From positions 1-19,095 of the forward strand of contig VBPB01000124.1 in assembly GCA_005893365.1 (NCBI GenBank): DNA of 19,095 nt. Reading direction: 5' to 3'. The position numbers and the translations under genes were made by a program. The DNA comes from Candidatus Eiseniibacteriota bacterium (GTDB lineage Bacteria; Eisenbacteria; RBG-16-71-46). Below, piece after piece: positions 8,508 through 14,963 of the stretch. How positions within the stretch are numbered: the first letter of the stretch is position 1; every line of letters starts with the position of its first letter. Under the pieces are notes generated by a model, which searched no databases, was not told where the DNA came from, and saw only the letters and a list, made by a program, of their open reading frames with translations.

Positions 8508-9660
8508 GCACCAGCCAGCGGCCGGACGCCCGGTCGTCGCTGCGCTCGTACGACGGGGTGAGCACGGCGCGGGTGCGGGTCCGCAGCAGCCAGGGCTCGA
8601 GCAGCGGGAGCTCGGTGTGGCTCAGCAGGAAGCGGCCGCCCCCATCGAAGGCCACGCGACTGCTGAGCGCCCCCTGGAAGCCCCGCGCGAACAGATTCCG
8701 GTGGCCCCATTCGGCGGTGGCCCGGAACCGCTCGGCGGTGCCGCTGCCGACGCCGGCGTCGATCCAGCGACGCGGGCGCTCGTGCACCAACACCTCGAAA
8801 TCCACCCGCGACTGGGTCGAGTCGACGATCGGCGAGATCTGGACCTGGTTGAAGAGCCCGGTGTCGTACAGCCGTTCCCATGAGCGCACCAGGCGCGAGC
8901 GGCGGTAGACGTCGCCCGGCTTGAGCTCCAGCTCGCGCCGGACCAGGCGCTCCATCCCCTTGGGATGCTCGGCGGCGGATCGGGGGTCCGTCGAGGCCGA
9001 AGGGGCCTCGCCGGGCTTGGTCGACGAGTTCCAACCGTGGGCGTAGACGTCGCCGACCCGGTACTGCTGGCCCTCGCCGATCGCGAACTCGACCCACACC
9101 CGCAGCGAATCCGTCCTGGCGCCGCGCCGCGCCGAGGCCAGCACGTGCGGCCGGAACCCGCGCTCCTGGTAGAGCTCGGCGATCTTGAGCGTGTCGAGCT
9201 GGAGCACGAACGGGTCGAACGGCTGCCCGCGCTGGGACAGGATGCGGTGGCGCAGGTCGTCCTCGGGATACGAGTGGACCCCGGTGAAGCCCACCGCCGC
9301 CACCCGCGCCTGCCCGCCCTCGAGGATGGTGAAAATCACGGTCACCCGTGAGGAGTCGCGCGTCGGCGTGACGCGGACGCCCACCTGGGCGTCCAGGAAG
9401 CCGTGGTGGCGGTAGCGCTCGCGGATCGCCAGCGTGTCGGAGCGCAGGAAGTCGTTCCGCAGCGCCTGTTGCTCGCGCCACGGCCAGCGGGAGGACGACC
9501 GCGTCTTCATCACCGAGCGGAGCTCCCCCGCACCGACACGGTGTCGTCCTTCGAATCGCACCGTGCCGATCGACTTGATCTCGCCCAGCAGATCCTCCTG
9601 GGCCCGGACCGGCCCGGAGAGCGCCGCCGCGGCCAGGAGCACTCCGCACACCGTCGCCAT
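8473..9660 (-). CDS. N-terminal POTRA half of the frameshifted Omp85 gene
   Basis: 395 codons as read. A short signal peptide (VLLAAAALSGPVRA-Q) comes first. Three POTRA domains follow: about residues 27-103 (IGTVRFEGRHRVGAGEL onward), 104-180 (AAVGFTGVHSYPEDDL onward) and 182-280, the last with a Ser/Pro/Ala-rich insertion. The first barrel strands come next (RRWIDAGVGSGTAERFRATA). The chain then leaves the family pattern for about ten residues (RHAVAEQRLGP) and stops. The start is uncertain: ATG 9660 has GAGGG directly against it, GTG 9669 and GTG 9651 are alternatives, and the frame stays open into the palindromic element upstream (TTG 9708). POTRAs bind client outer-membrane proteins or partner proteins in the periplasm. 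Confidence 0.85.
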   Translation of the reverse strand: MATVCGVLLAAAALSGPVRAQEDLLGEIKSIGTVRFEGRHRVGAGELRSVMKTRSSSRWPWREQQALRNDFLRSDTLAIRERYRHHGFLDAQVGVRVTPTRDSSRVTVIFTILEGGQARVAAVGFTGVHSYPEDDLRHRILSQRGQPFDPFVLQLDTLKIAELYQERGFRPHVLASARRGARTDSLRVWVEFAIGEGQQYRVGDVYAHGWNSSTKPGEAPSASTDPRSAAEHPKGMERLVRRELELKPGDVYRRSRLVRSWERLYDTGLFNQVQISPIVDSTQSRVDFEVLVHERPRRWIDAGVGSGTAERFRATAEWGHRNLFARGFQGALSSRVAFDGGGRFLLSHTELPLLEPWLLRTRTRAVLTPSYERSDDRASGRWLVRHAVAEQRLGP

Positions 9661-9673
9661 CCCTCGCACGCCG

Positions 9674-9841
9674 CTAGTGTCCCGTCCCAGGAGTAGCTTG
9701 GCAACCAAGGCCGCCGAAGCGCCCGGCGGGCAAGGCGCGACGACGAAGTCGTATCAGCGAGATACGTCGAGGAGGAGCAACGCCGCCCGCCGGGATGCAG
9801 CGGCGGCCGACTGGCAAGCTACTCCTGGGACGGGACACTAG
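9674..9841. mobile_element. MITE-like long palindromic element between rseP and the Omp85 gene
   Basis: A 168-bp segment bounded by perfect 27-bp inverted repeats (9674-9700 and 9815-9841), each beginning CTAGTGTCCCGTCCC from the outside. Further matching inverted segments lie inside: GGCCGCCG (709-716/801-808 of the 9-kb block), CCCGGCGGGC (9722-9731 / 785-794) and an apex GTATC-AGCGA-GATAC at 9751-9765. The whole element can therefore fold as one long imperfect hairpin centred near 9758. It has no convincing gene of its own. Outer CTAG or TA could be a target duplication; I cannot separate that from the repeat itself with one copy. The rseP stop (TAG, 9838-9840) lies inside the right-hand CTAG. 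Folded in RNA it could affect read-through into the Omp85 gene. No second copy was seen in the window. Confidence 0.72.
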
Positions 9842-11208
9842 GGCGGGGTCGGGGCAACCTTGCCCTCCTGGGGAGCCTTGTCGAGCGCACGCTGCCGCTG
9901 CATCCATCGCAGCGGATCATTCGCCAGGATGAGGATGAAGAGGGTACCGATCACCGCCAGTCCGACCTTCTGGAACCGGACGTAGGTGCGGTAGGAGATG
10001 CCCTGGCCGCGCAGCGCCTGGAGCAGGGCCAGCGTGATGTGGCCGCCGTCCAGCACCGGGATGGGGAGCAGATTGAACGCCATGATGGCGACGTTGATCA
10101 TCGCCAGGAATTGGAGGTAGGCATCGACGCCGCGGCGCGCCTGCTCGCTCGCGGCCTGGGCGATGAACATCGGGCCGCCCAGGTACTCGCGGTAGTAGAG
10201 CGGCCGCGAGACGGTGAGCCACATGCCGCGGTAGACGCTGGCCACCAGGTCGCCGGTGGCGAAGAAGCCGAGCCGGAGCGACCGCCCGAGCGGGTAGCGC
10301 TCGACGTAGGTGCCGACGCGGGGCGGCTCGATGCCGATGCGGCCCGCGTTCGTCCCGCCCACGCCGCTCGCGTCCACCGGCGTCACGGTCAGGTCGAACA
10401 CGCGCCCGGCGCGCACCACCGTCAGGACCACCGCGCGGTCGGTCTGCGACGCGATGGTCCGCGGCAGGTCGTCCCAGACCTTCACGGGCTTGCCGTTGAC
10501 CGCGAGGATGCTGTCGCGCTCCAGCACGCCGGCCTTGTAGGCGGGCATCCCCACCACCACCGTGCCGACCACCGGCGGGTTCGAGGGGCGGTCGAGGCCG
10601 GCGAGGAAGTCCTTCCGCGCGGCCGCGGTGACGCGCATCGTGAAGCTCGAGTCCCCGCGCATGGCGGTGAACGCGAGGTCGTCCTGGTCCGACTTGAGGC
10701 GCGTGGCCACGAAGAAGCTGATCCAGCTCTTCACCGGCGCCCCTTCGACCGCCGTCAGCCGGTCGCCCTCGCGCAGCCCCATGTGGTAGGCGACGGTGGT
10801 GTCGGGGAGCGGTCCGAGGATGTTGGGAAAGTCCGGGTAGGTCACCCCCACCAGGCCGATGGCGATCATGACCAGCGTCGCAGTCACGAGGTTCGCCGCC
10901 GGTCCGGCGACCGCGATGAAGGCGCGCCCGTACCAGGGATGGGACAGGAAGTTCTCGTCCCCGGTCGGCATGGAGCCGTCTTCGTTCGGGGTGTCGCCGG
11001 CCATCGAGACGAAGCCGCCGAGCGGGATCCACGCCAGCTGGTACTCGGTCTCGCCGCGCGTGAAGCGGAACACCGCGGGACCGAAGCCCAGGGAGAACTT
11101 GAGGACCTTGACGCCCCGCCACTTGGCGGCCAGGAAGTGGCCCAGCTCGTGGACGAAGATGACGATCCCGAGCAGCGCCACCCCAGGCAGGATCATGTTC
11201 TGGATCAC
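9838..11208 (-). CDS. rseP: RseP-type site-2 intramembrane zinc metalloprotease with two PDZ domains
   Basis: A 456-residue M50 (site-2) protease that cuts transmembrane segments, classically anti-sigma factors in envelope stress signalling and leftover signal peptides. The first transmembrane segment carries the zinc motif HELGH at residues 20-24. IPLGGFVSM is the following membrane-associated loop. Two PDZ domains lie at roughly 125-205 and 220-300 (GLREGDRLTAVEG; AGVLERDSILAVNG). The C-terminal motif NLLPIPVLDGGH gives the third ligand, D387. The start is taken as GTG 11208 because AAAGGAG lies 6 bases upstream; TTG 11214 would touch that site and ATG 11196 is too far. It follows a glycosyltransferase gene and precedes an Omp85 gene, the order dxr-rseP-bamA known from many Gram-negatives. 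Its stop codon falls within a palindromic element. Confidence 0.95.
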   Translation of the reverse strand: MIQNMILPGVALLGIVIFVHELGHFLAAKWRGVKVLKFSLGFGPAVFRFTRGETEYQLAWIPLGGFVSMAGDTPNEDGSMPTGDENFLSHPWYGRAFIAVAGPAANLVTATLVMIAIGLVGVTYPDFPNILGPLPDTTVAYHMGLREGDRLTAVEGAPVKSWISFFVATRLKSDQDDLAFTAMRGDSSFTMRVTAAARKDFLAGLDRPSNPPVVGTVVVGMPAYKAGVLERDSILAVNGKPVKVWDDLPRTIASQTDRAVVLTVVRAGRVFDLTVTPVDASGVGGTNAGRIGIEPPRVGTYVERYPLGRSLRLGFFATGDLVASVYRGMWLTVSRPLYYREYLGGPMFIAQAASEQARRGVDAYLQFLAMINVAIMAFNLLPIPVLDGGHITLALLQALRGQGISYRTYVRFQKVGLAVIGTLFILILANDPLRWMQRQRALDKAPQEGKVAPTPP

Positions 11209-11214
11209 CGGCAA

Positions 11215-11221
11215 CTCCTTT
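11215..11221 (-). promoter_or_regulatory. Ribosome-binding site deciding the rseP start
   Basis: AAAGGAG on the minus strand, 6 bases before GTG 11208. The spacing favours this GTG over the TTG at 11214, which abuts the site, and over ATG 11196. Confidence 0.65.
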
Positions 11222-11240
11222 GTCGGCCAATCACTTGCGC

Positions 11241-11270
11241 AGGCTACCCTGCCCTGATCGCGGCCGTCAA
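11241..11270 (-). promoter_or_regulatory. Candidate promoter for rseP
   Basis: On the minus strand TTGACG (11265-11270) and TAGCCT (11241-11246) are separated by 18 bases, in the 117-bp gap between the glycosyltransferase stop and rseP. The layout matches the stronger candidate ahead of rplM (TTGACA-N18-TAGCGT). This would let rseP and the outer-membrane block be expressed apart from the upstream cluster. Inferred from sequence only. Confidence 0.4.
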
Positions 11271-11325
11271 GCCGAACGCGGCCGGAGGGTGTCCCCGATT
11301 CCCATGGTCATCGGCCCGATCGGCC

Positions 11326-12138
11326 TCAGGCTTCATGGCTATGGATGCCGTGAGCGGTCCAGATCGCGCGGGTCCGGCGGGTCTCGGTCAGCATCGCCTG
11401 GTGCCGGACCAGGGCTTGCGGATCCAGCCACGGCCGCTCGTGCCAGAGGTGGTAGACCGGGGCGGAGTAGCGGATCGAATGGCCGCGCACGCCCGCGTTC
11501 TCGAGCCGCTCGCCCAGCTCGTTGTCCTCGAGGCCCCAGCCGAACCGCTCGTCGTAGCCGCCGACGCGCACGACGTCCGCGAGCCACGCCGACGAGTTGC
11601 CGCCCTTCCACGGCGTGCGCCGCGGCTGGATCGCGTCCAGGATGCGTCCGACCGGGCGCGGCCAGCGGTAGTGGGGCTTGTTGCCGCCCCAGCGCTCGAA
11701 GGCCCCCAAGTCCACGTCCGCGGCCACCATCCGCTCCGACGCCTCGCGCGACAGACGGATGCCGCCGCCCGCCACGAAGCGCTTGGGCCTGCGCTCCTCC
11801 AGGTGGCGCGCCAGCAGATCCCGGCACGGCAGCCAGTCGCCGTCGGTGAACAGCAGCCAGTCCGCCCCCAGCGCGCGGGCCCGCAGCACCGCGGCGTTCA
11901 CCACCCGGCACTTGCCGAACCCCCCGCCGTGCGGAAGGCGTACCTGGACCGCGTCCCAGCGACGCACCACTTGGGCGGTCTCCGGCCCGCTGCCGTCGTC
12001 GGCCACCACGATCCATTCGGGGCGCACGCGCTGGCGCGCCCAGCCGCGCAGGACCAGGTCGAGTGCCACCGGGTTCTCGTAGGTGGACACCACCACCGCC
12101 GTCCGCGCCGCGGTCCGAGACGGCGCCGCGCCGGTCAT
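11326..12138 (-). CDS. Family 2 glycosyltransferase with galactosyltransferase-like C-terminal domain
   Basis: A 270-residue GT-A fold glycosyltransferase. AVVVSTYENP at 14-23 is the nucleotide-sugar-binding strand start and VADDGSGPET at 45-54 the first acidic site. TDGD at 98-101 is the metal-binding DxD motif. WKGGNSSAWLADVVRVGGYD at 177-196 followed by WGLEDNELGERL at 201-212 is the acceptor-side block seen in GT2 enzymes with a glyco_transf_7C domain. No membrane segment is evident, so it likely works at the cytoplasmic face on an envelope glycan. Donor and acceptor cannot be told from sequence. The ATG at 12138 overlaps the dxr stop (ATGA), so translation is coupled to dxr. A glycosyltransferase here is not part of the classic dxr-rseP order. 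Confidence 0.88.
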   Translation of the reverse strand: MTGAAPSRTAARTAVVVSTYENPVALDLVLRGWARQRVRPEWIVVADDGSGPETAQVVRRWDAVQVRLPHGGGFGKCRVVNAAVLRARALGADWLLFTDGDWLPCRDLLARHLEERRPKRFVAGGGIRLSREASERMVAADVDLGAFERWGGNKPHYRWPRPVGRILDAIQPRRTPWKGGNSSAWLADVVRVGGYDERFGWGLEDNELGERLENAGVRGHSIRYSAPVYHLWHERPWLDPQALVRHQAMLTETRRTRAIWTAHGIHSHEA

Positions 12139-13286
12139 CGCCGTCCGACCGCCGCCCGCGCCGCCGCGCGCGCGCCCGCGTCCACGGCCTCGAGCTGCGC
12201 CAGCGATTCCACGGCCTCCGCGCGATGACCGTCCATGACCTCGGCGATCACCTCGGGCACGGCGCCGAGCGGGACGCGCCCCTCCAGGAACGCCGCGACC
12301 GCGGTCTCATCGGCGGCGTTGAGGGCGCACGGCGCGGTCCCGCCCGCCCGGCCGGCCGCGCCCGCCAGGTCGAAGGCGGGATAAAGGCCCGGCGGGATCG
12401 GCGCGAACGAGAGCCCGGCGAGGGCGGCGGGGGCCAGGGCCGCGATCGAACCCGGCCAGTGACCGGGCCACGAGAGCGCCAACTGGATCGGCAGGCGCAT
12501 GTCCGCCTCGGCCGCCTGCGCCACCAACGAGCCGTCGGTGAACGCCACCAGCGCGTGCACGCGCGCCTGGGGGTGGAGGACCGCGTCGAGCCGCGCCCAC
12601 TCCAGGTCGAAGAGCCAGTGCGCCTCGATCAGCTCGAGCCCCTTGTTGAAGAGCAGCGCCGAGTCCACGGTGATGCGCGGCCCCATCGCCCACACCGGAT
12701 GCCGCAGCACTTGGTCGCGGGACGCCCGCCGCCAGTCCGGGTGGTCGCGGAGCGCCCCGCCCGAGGCGGTCAGCGTGAGCCGGGCCACCTCCTCCCGCGG
12801 CCGGCCGGCCAGGCACTGGAGTGCCGCGCTGTGCTCGCTGTCCACCGGCACCAGGGTGCCGCCGCGCGCCAGGGCGGCACGCACCAGGGGGCCGCCCACC
12901 ACCAGCGTCTCCTTGTTGGCGAGTGCCAGCCTCAGGCCGCGCCCGAGCGTGGCCAGCGAGGGGGCCAGCCCCGCGGCGCCCACGATCCCGTTCACCACCG
13001 TGTCGCACGCGGTCTCGGCGATCAGCTGGACCGCGGCCCCCGGGCCCACGAACACGCGGCCCCCGGGGACGGCCTCGCTCAGCCGCGCGCGCGCCGCCGC
13101 CGCGTCGTTGCTGCGCTCGAGCGCCACGGCCTTAGGGCGCCAGCGCCGCGCCTGCGCGCACAGCCCGTCGAGCGAGGCGCCGGCGGCGAGCCCGGCCACC
13201 GCCAGCCGCTCGGGGTGGCGGGCCGCGACGTCGAGGGCCTGGGTCCCGATCGAGCCGGTCGATCCCAACACCGCGAGCCGCTGCAT
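12135..13286 (-). CDS. dxr: 1-deoxy-D-xylulose 5-phosphate reductoisomerase
   Basis: A 383-residue DXR (IspC). It converts DXP to 2-C-methyl-D-erythritol 4-phosphate with NADPH and a divalent metal, the committed step of the MEP isoprenoid pathway. The NADPH motif GSTGSIGTQALDV is at residues 8-20, ALANKETLVVGG at 121-132, and the metal ligands are in PVDSEHSA (D149, E151). The flexible substrate loop region begins TASGGALRD at 173-181, and NKGLELIEAHWLF at 214-226 supplies the third acidic ligand, E218. The protein is a little shorter than E. coli DXR (398). ATG 13286 lies just inside the cdsA stop (TGA 13289-13291); an in-frame GTG at 13292 overlaps that stop as GTGA and is the alternative. 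Its product feeds the undecaprenyl chain made by uppS upstream. Confidence 0.96.
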   Translation of the reverse strand: MQRLAVLGSTGSIGTQALDVAARHPERLAVAGLAAGASLDGLCAQARRWRPKAVALERSNDAAAARARLSEAVPGGRVFVGPGAAVQLIAETACDTVVNGIVGAAGLAPSLATLGRGLRLALANKETLVVGGPLVRAALARGGTLVPVDSEHSAALQCLAGRPREEVARLTLTASGGALRDHPDWRRASRDQVLRHPVWAMGPRITVDSALLFNKGLELIEAHWLFDLEWARLDAVLHPQARVHALVAFTDGSLVAQAAEADMRLPIQLALSWPGHWPGSIAALAPAALAGLSFAPIPPGLYPAFDLAGAAGRAGGTAPCALNAADETAVAAFLEGRVPLGAVPEVIAEVMDGHRAEAVESLAQLEAVDAGARAAARAAVGRR

Positions 13287-13288
13287 CG

Positions 13289-14200
13289 TCACGGGACGCG
13301 GAACACCACGATCTGCAGGTAGTAGTAGACCAGCGGGGCCGCGAAGTAGAGGCTGTCGAACCGGTCGAGCACCCCGCCGTGGCCGGGGATGAAGTCGGAC
13401 GAGTGGACGTGTTGTGCGTCGCGCTTGAGCAGCGACTCCACCAGATCGCCCACCTGCGCGAACACGCCGACCAGCAGCCCGAGCACGGCCGCGTCGCGCA
13501 GCGCGAGGTAGGGCGCGAACCAGGCCCGCGCCACGAATGCCGCCGCCACCGCGAAGGCCAGGCCGCCGAACGAGCCCTCCACCGACTTGCGCGGCGAGAT
13601 CTGCACCCAGGGCCGGTTGCGGCCGAACAGCCGTCCCACCGTGTACGCCCCGGTGTCGCAGCTCCAGGTGAGGAAGAAGGCGAGCAGCACGAACGACGCG
13701 CCGTCTTGGTAGGCGCGGCCGACCTGCCACGGCAGCTCGCGCAGCAGCACGAAGTGGGCGGAGAGCCACCCCACGTAGAGCACGCCGAAGCTGGTGGCGG
13801 CGATGTCCTCGACCCGCTGGCGCGCCTGCGGGCGCCTCAGCTCGAGCGCCAGCACCAGCAGCAGCGTGCCGGTCATCAGGAAGCCGACGTGGGGCGTGAG
13901 CGGCCGGTACGAGACCCAGAGCAGCGCCAGCCCGGAGGCGATGCCGAGCGGCTGGAAGGGACTCAGGCCCCGCCCGCGCATCATGCGGTAGAACTCGCCC
14001 AGGCCGAGCGCCACCTCGAGCGCCACGAACGCCAGGAACGCGGGCCCGCCCGCCTGCGCCAGCAGCACCAGCACCGGCACGAAGGCGATCCCGCTCGCCA
14101 GCCGGCCCGCCAGCGCCCAGCGCCCGGTCCCGCTCTGGGCCGCGGGGAGAGCGGCCGGCGCCACGCGCTCGCGGGCGATCGGGTGGGGCTCCTCCTCCAC
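13289..14200 (-). CDS. cdsA: Phosphatidate cytidylyltransferase (CDP-diacylglycerol synthase)
   Basis: A 303-residue polytopic membrane enzyme that joins CTP and phosphatidate to CDP-diacylglycerol, the branch point of phospholipid synthesis. Several hydrophobic helices run from about residue 35 to 300. SPRKSVEGSFGG at 202-213 is a family-typical block. The signature lies at 251-282: GDLVES, then KR, then PGHGGVLDRFD with the metal-binding aspartates. Within it the usual Lys-Asp pair before PGHGG is Val-His (residues 265-266), a departure from the family pattern. The GTG at 14200 is chosen; an in-frame TTG at 14206 overlaps the uppS stop as TTGA and is equally possible. Its stop overlaps the dxr start region. 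The identity is firm despite the altered pair. Confidence 0.94.
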   Translation of the reverse strand: MEEEPHPIARERVAPAALPAAQSGTGRWALAGRLASGIAFVPVLVLLAQAGGPAFLAFVALEVALGLGEFYRMMRGRGLSPFQPLGIASGLALLWVSYRPLTPHVGFLMTGTLLLVLALELRRPQARQRVEDIAATSFGVLYVGWLSAHFVLLRELPWQVGRAYQDGASFVLLAFFLTWSCDTGAYTVGRLFGRNRPWVQISPRKSVEGSFGGLAFAVAAAFVARAWFAPYLALRDAAVLGLLVGVFAQVGDLVESLLKRDAQHVHSSDFIPGHGGVLDRFDSLYFAAPLVYYYLQIVVFRVP

Positions 14201-14202
14201 GC

Positions 14203-14934
14203 TCAATCCACCCGTCCGAAGCGCCGCTGGCGGCCCTGATAGTCGGCGACCGCCTGGTAGAGATGCCGGCGCCGGAAGTCGGGCCAGAGCGTGTCGGTGA
14301 TCCACAGCTCGGTGTAGGCGAGCTGCCACAGCATGAAGTTCGAGATCCGCATCTCGCCGCTGGTGCGGATGAGGAGATCCGGGTCGGGCAGACCCGCGGT
14401 GTAGAGGAAGCGGCCGAAGCCCGCCTCGTCCAGGCGCGCGGCCGAGGTCCGCTCCGCCACCACCCGGCGCACCGCGTCGAGGATCTCGGCACGGCCGCTG
14501 TAGGACAGGGCGAGATTGAGCAACAGGCCGTCGCAGCCCGCCAGGTACCCCTGCGTCTCGGCGATCGCCGCGGTCACTTCGGGCGGCAGGTCGGCGGCGC
14601 GGCCGATGGTCTGCAGGCGCACGTTGTCGGCGCGCAGCTCGCGGCGCACCGCGCGCAGGGTCTGGCGCAGGATGGCCATGAGGGCCCGGACCTCGCGCGC
14701 GGGCCGGTTCCAGTTCTCGGTCGAGAACGTGTAGAGCGTCAGCACCTCGACGCCCAGCGCGAGGCACCCCTTGACGGCCTCGCGCACCGATTCGCGCCCG
14801 GCCCGGTGGCCCATCAGGCGCGGCACGCCGCGGGCCTCGGCCCACCGGCCGTTCCCGTCCATGATGATGGCGATGTGGCGTGGCAGGTTGCCCCGGGCCT
14901 TCATGGCCTCGGGGGTCAACGTTCGGGTCGGCAA
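14203..14934 (-). CDS. uppS: Isoprenyl transferase (undecaprenyl diphosphate synthase)
   Basis: A 243-residue cis-prenyltransferase. It extends farnesyl diphosphate with isopentenyl diphosphate to undecaprenyl diphosphate, the lipid carrier for peptidoglycan and envelope glycans. IAIIMDGNGRWA at 21-32 contains the catalytic Asp (D26). HRAG at 43-46 follows, and YTFSTENWNRP and RTSGEMRISNFMLWQ are the other conserved blocks. Length is usual for the family. The start is taken as TTG 14934, which has GGAGG 4 bases upstream (14939-14943). ATG 14904 at residue 11 is a fair alternative, since the conserved region begins after it. The gene lies 29 bases after frr and overlaps or abuts cdsA, in the conserved frr-uppS-cdsA order. 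Confidence 0.96.
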   Translation of the reverse strand: MPTRTLTPEAMKARGNLPRHIAIIMDGNGRWAEARGVPRLMGHRAGRESVREAVKGCLALGVEVLTLYTFSTENWNRPAREVRALMAILRQTLRAVRRELRADNVRLQTIGRAADLPPEVTAAIAETQGYLAGCDGLLLNLALSYSGRAEILDAVRRVVAERTSAARLDEAGFGRFLYTAGLPDPDLLIRTSGEMRISNFMLWQLAYTELWITDTLWPDFRRRHLYQAVADYQGRQRRFGRVD

Positions 14935-14963
14935 CCGTCCTCCGCGTCCGACCGCCCTCGCAG

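Larger units (their letters stand above)
7713..9660 (-). pseudogene. Omp85-family (TamA/BamA-like) outer-membrane assembly gene, interrupted by a frameshift
   Basis: Two adjacent reading frames together encode one Omp85 protein of about 648 residues: signal peptide, three POTRA domains and a C-terminal barrel. The first frame stops at 8473. The barrel continues in another frame from VTLSQNNAWVHED (codon at 8507). Reading GTG at 8511-8509, skipping base 8508 and continuing at 8507 restores one continuous protein (RWLV-VTLSQ), so one extra base explains the break. Three POTRAs and the tamB neighbour suggest TamA; the position after rseP is where bamA sits in many genomes. Omp85 function is usually essential, so either this is an assembly error or another copy exists elsewhere. 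Confidence 0.82.

Noticed and set aside
8473..8512. Programmed ribosomal frameshifting in the Omp85 gene
   Set aside because: I see no slippery heptamer, no upstream Shine-Dalgarno-like stimulator that stands out and no clear downstream structure; mutation or sequence error is simpler.
8465..9649. Alternative minus-strand frame through the Omp85 N-terminal half
   Set aside because: No POTRA-like pattern and Gly/Arg/Ala-rich composition; the frame starting at 9660 carries all the family motifs.
10039..12228. Long plus-strand open frame opposite rseP and the glycosyltransferase
   Set aside because: It runs across two well-supported minus-strand genes and the gap between them and has no family features.
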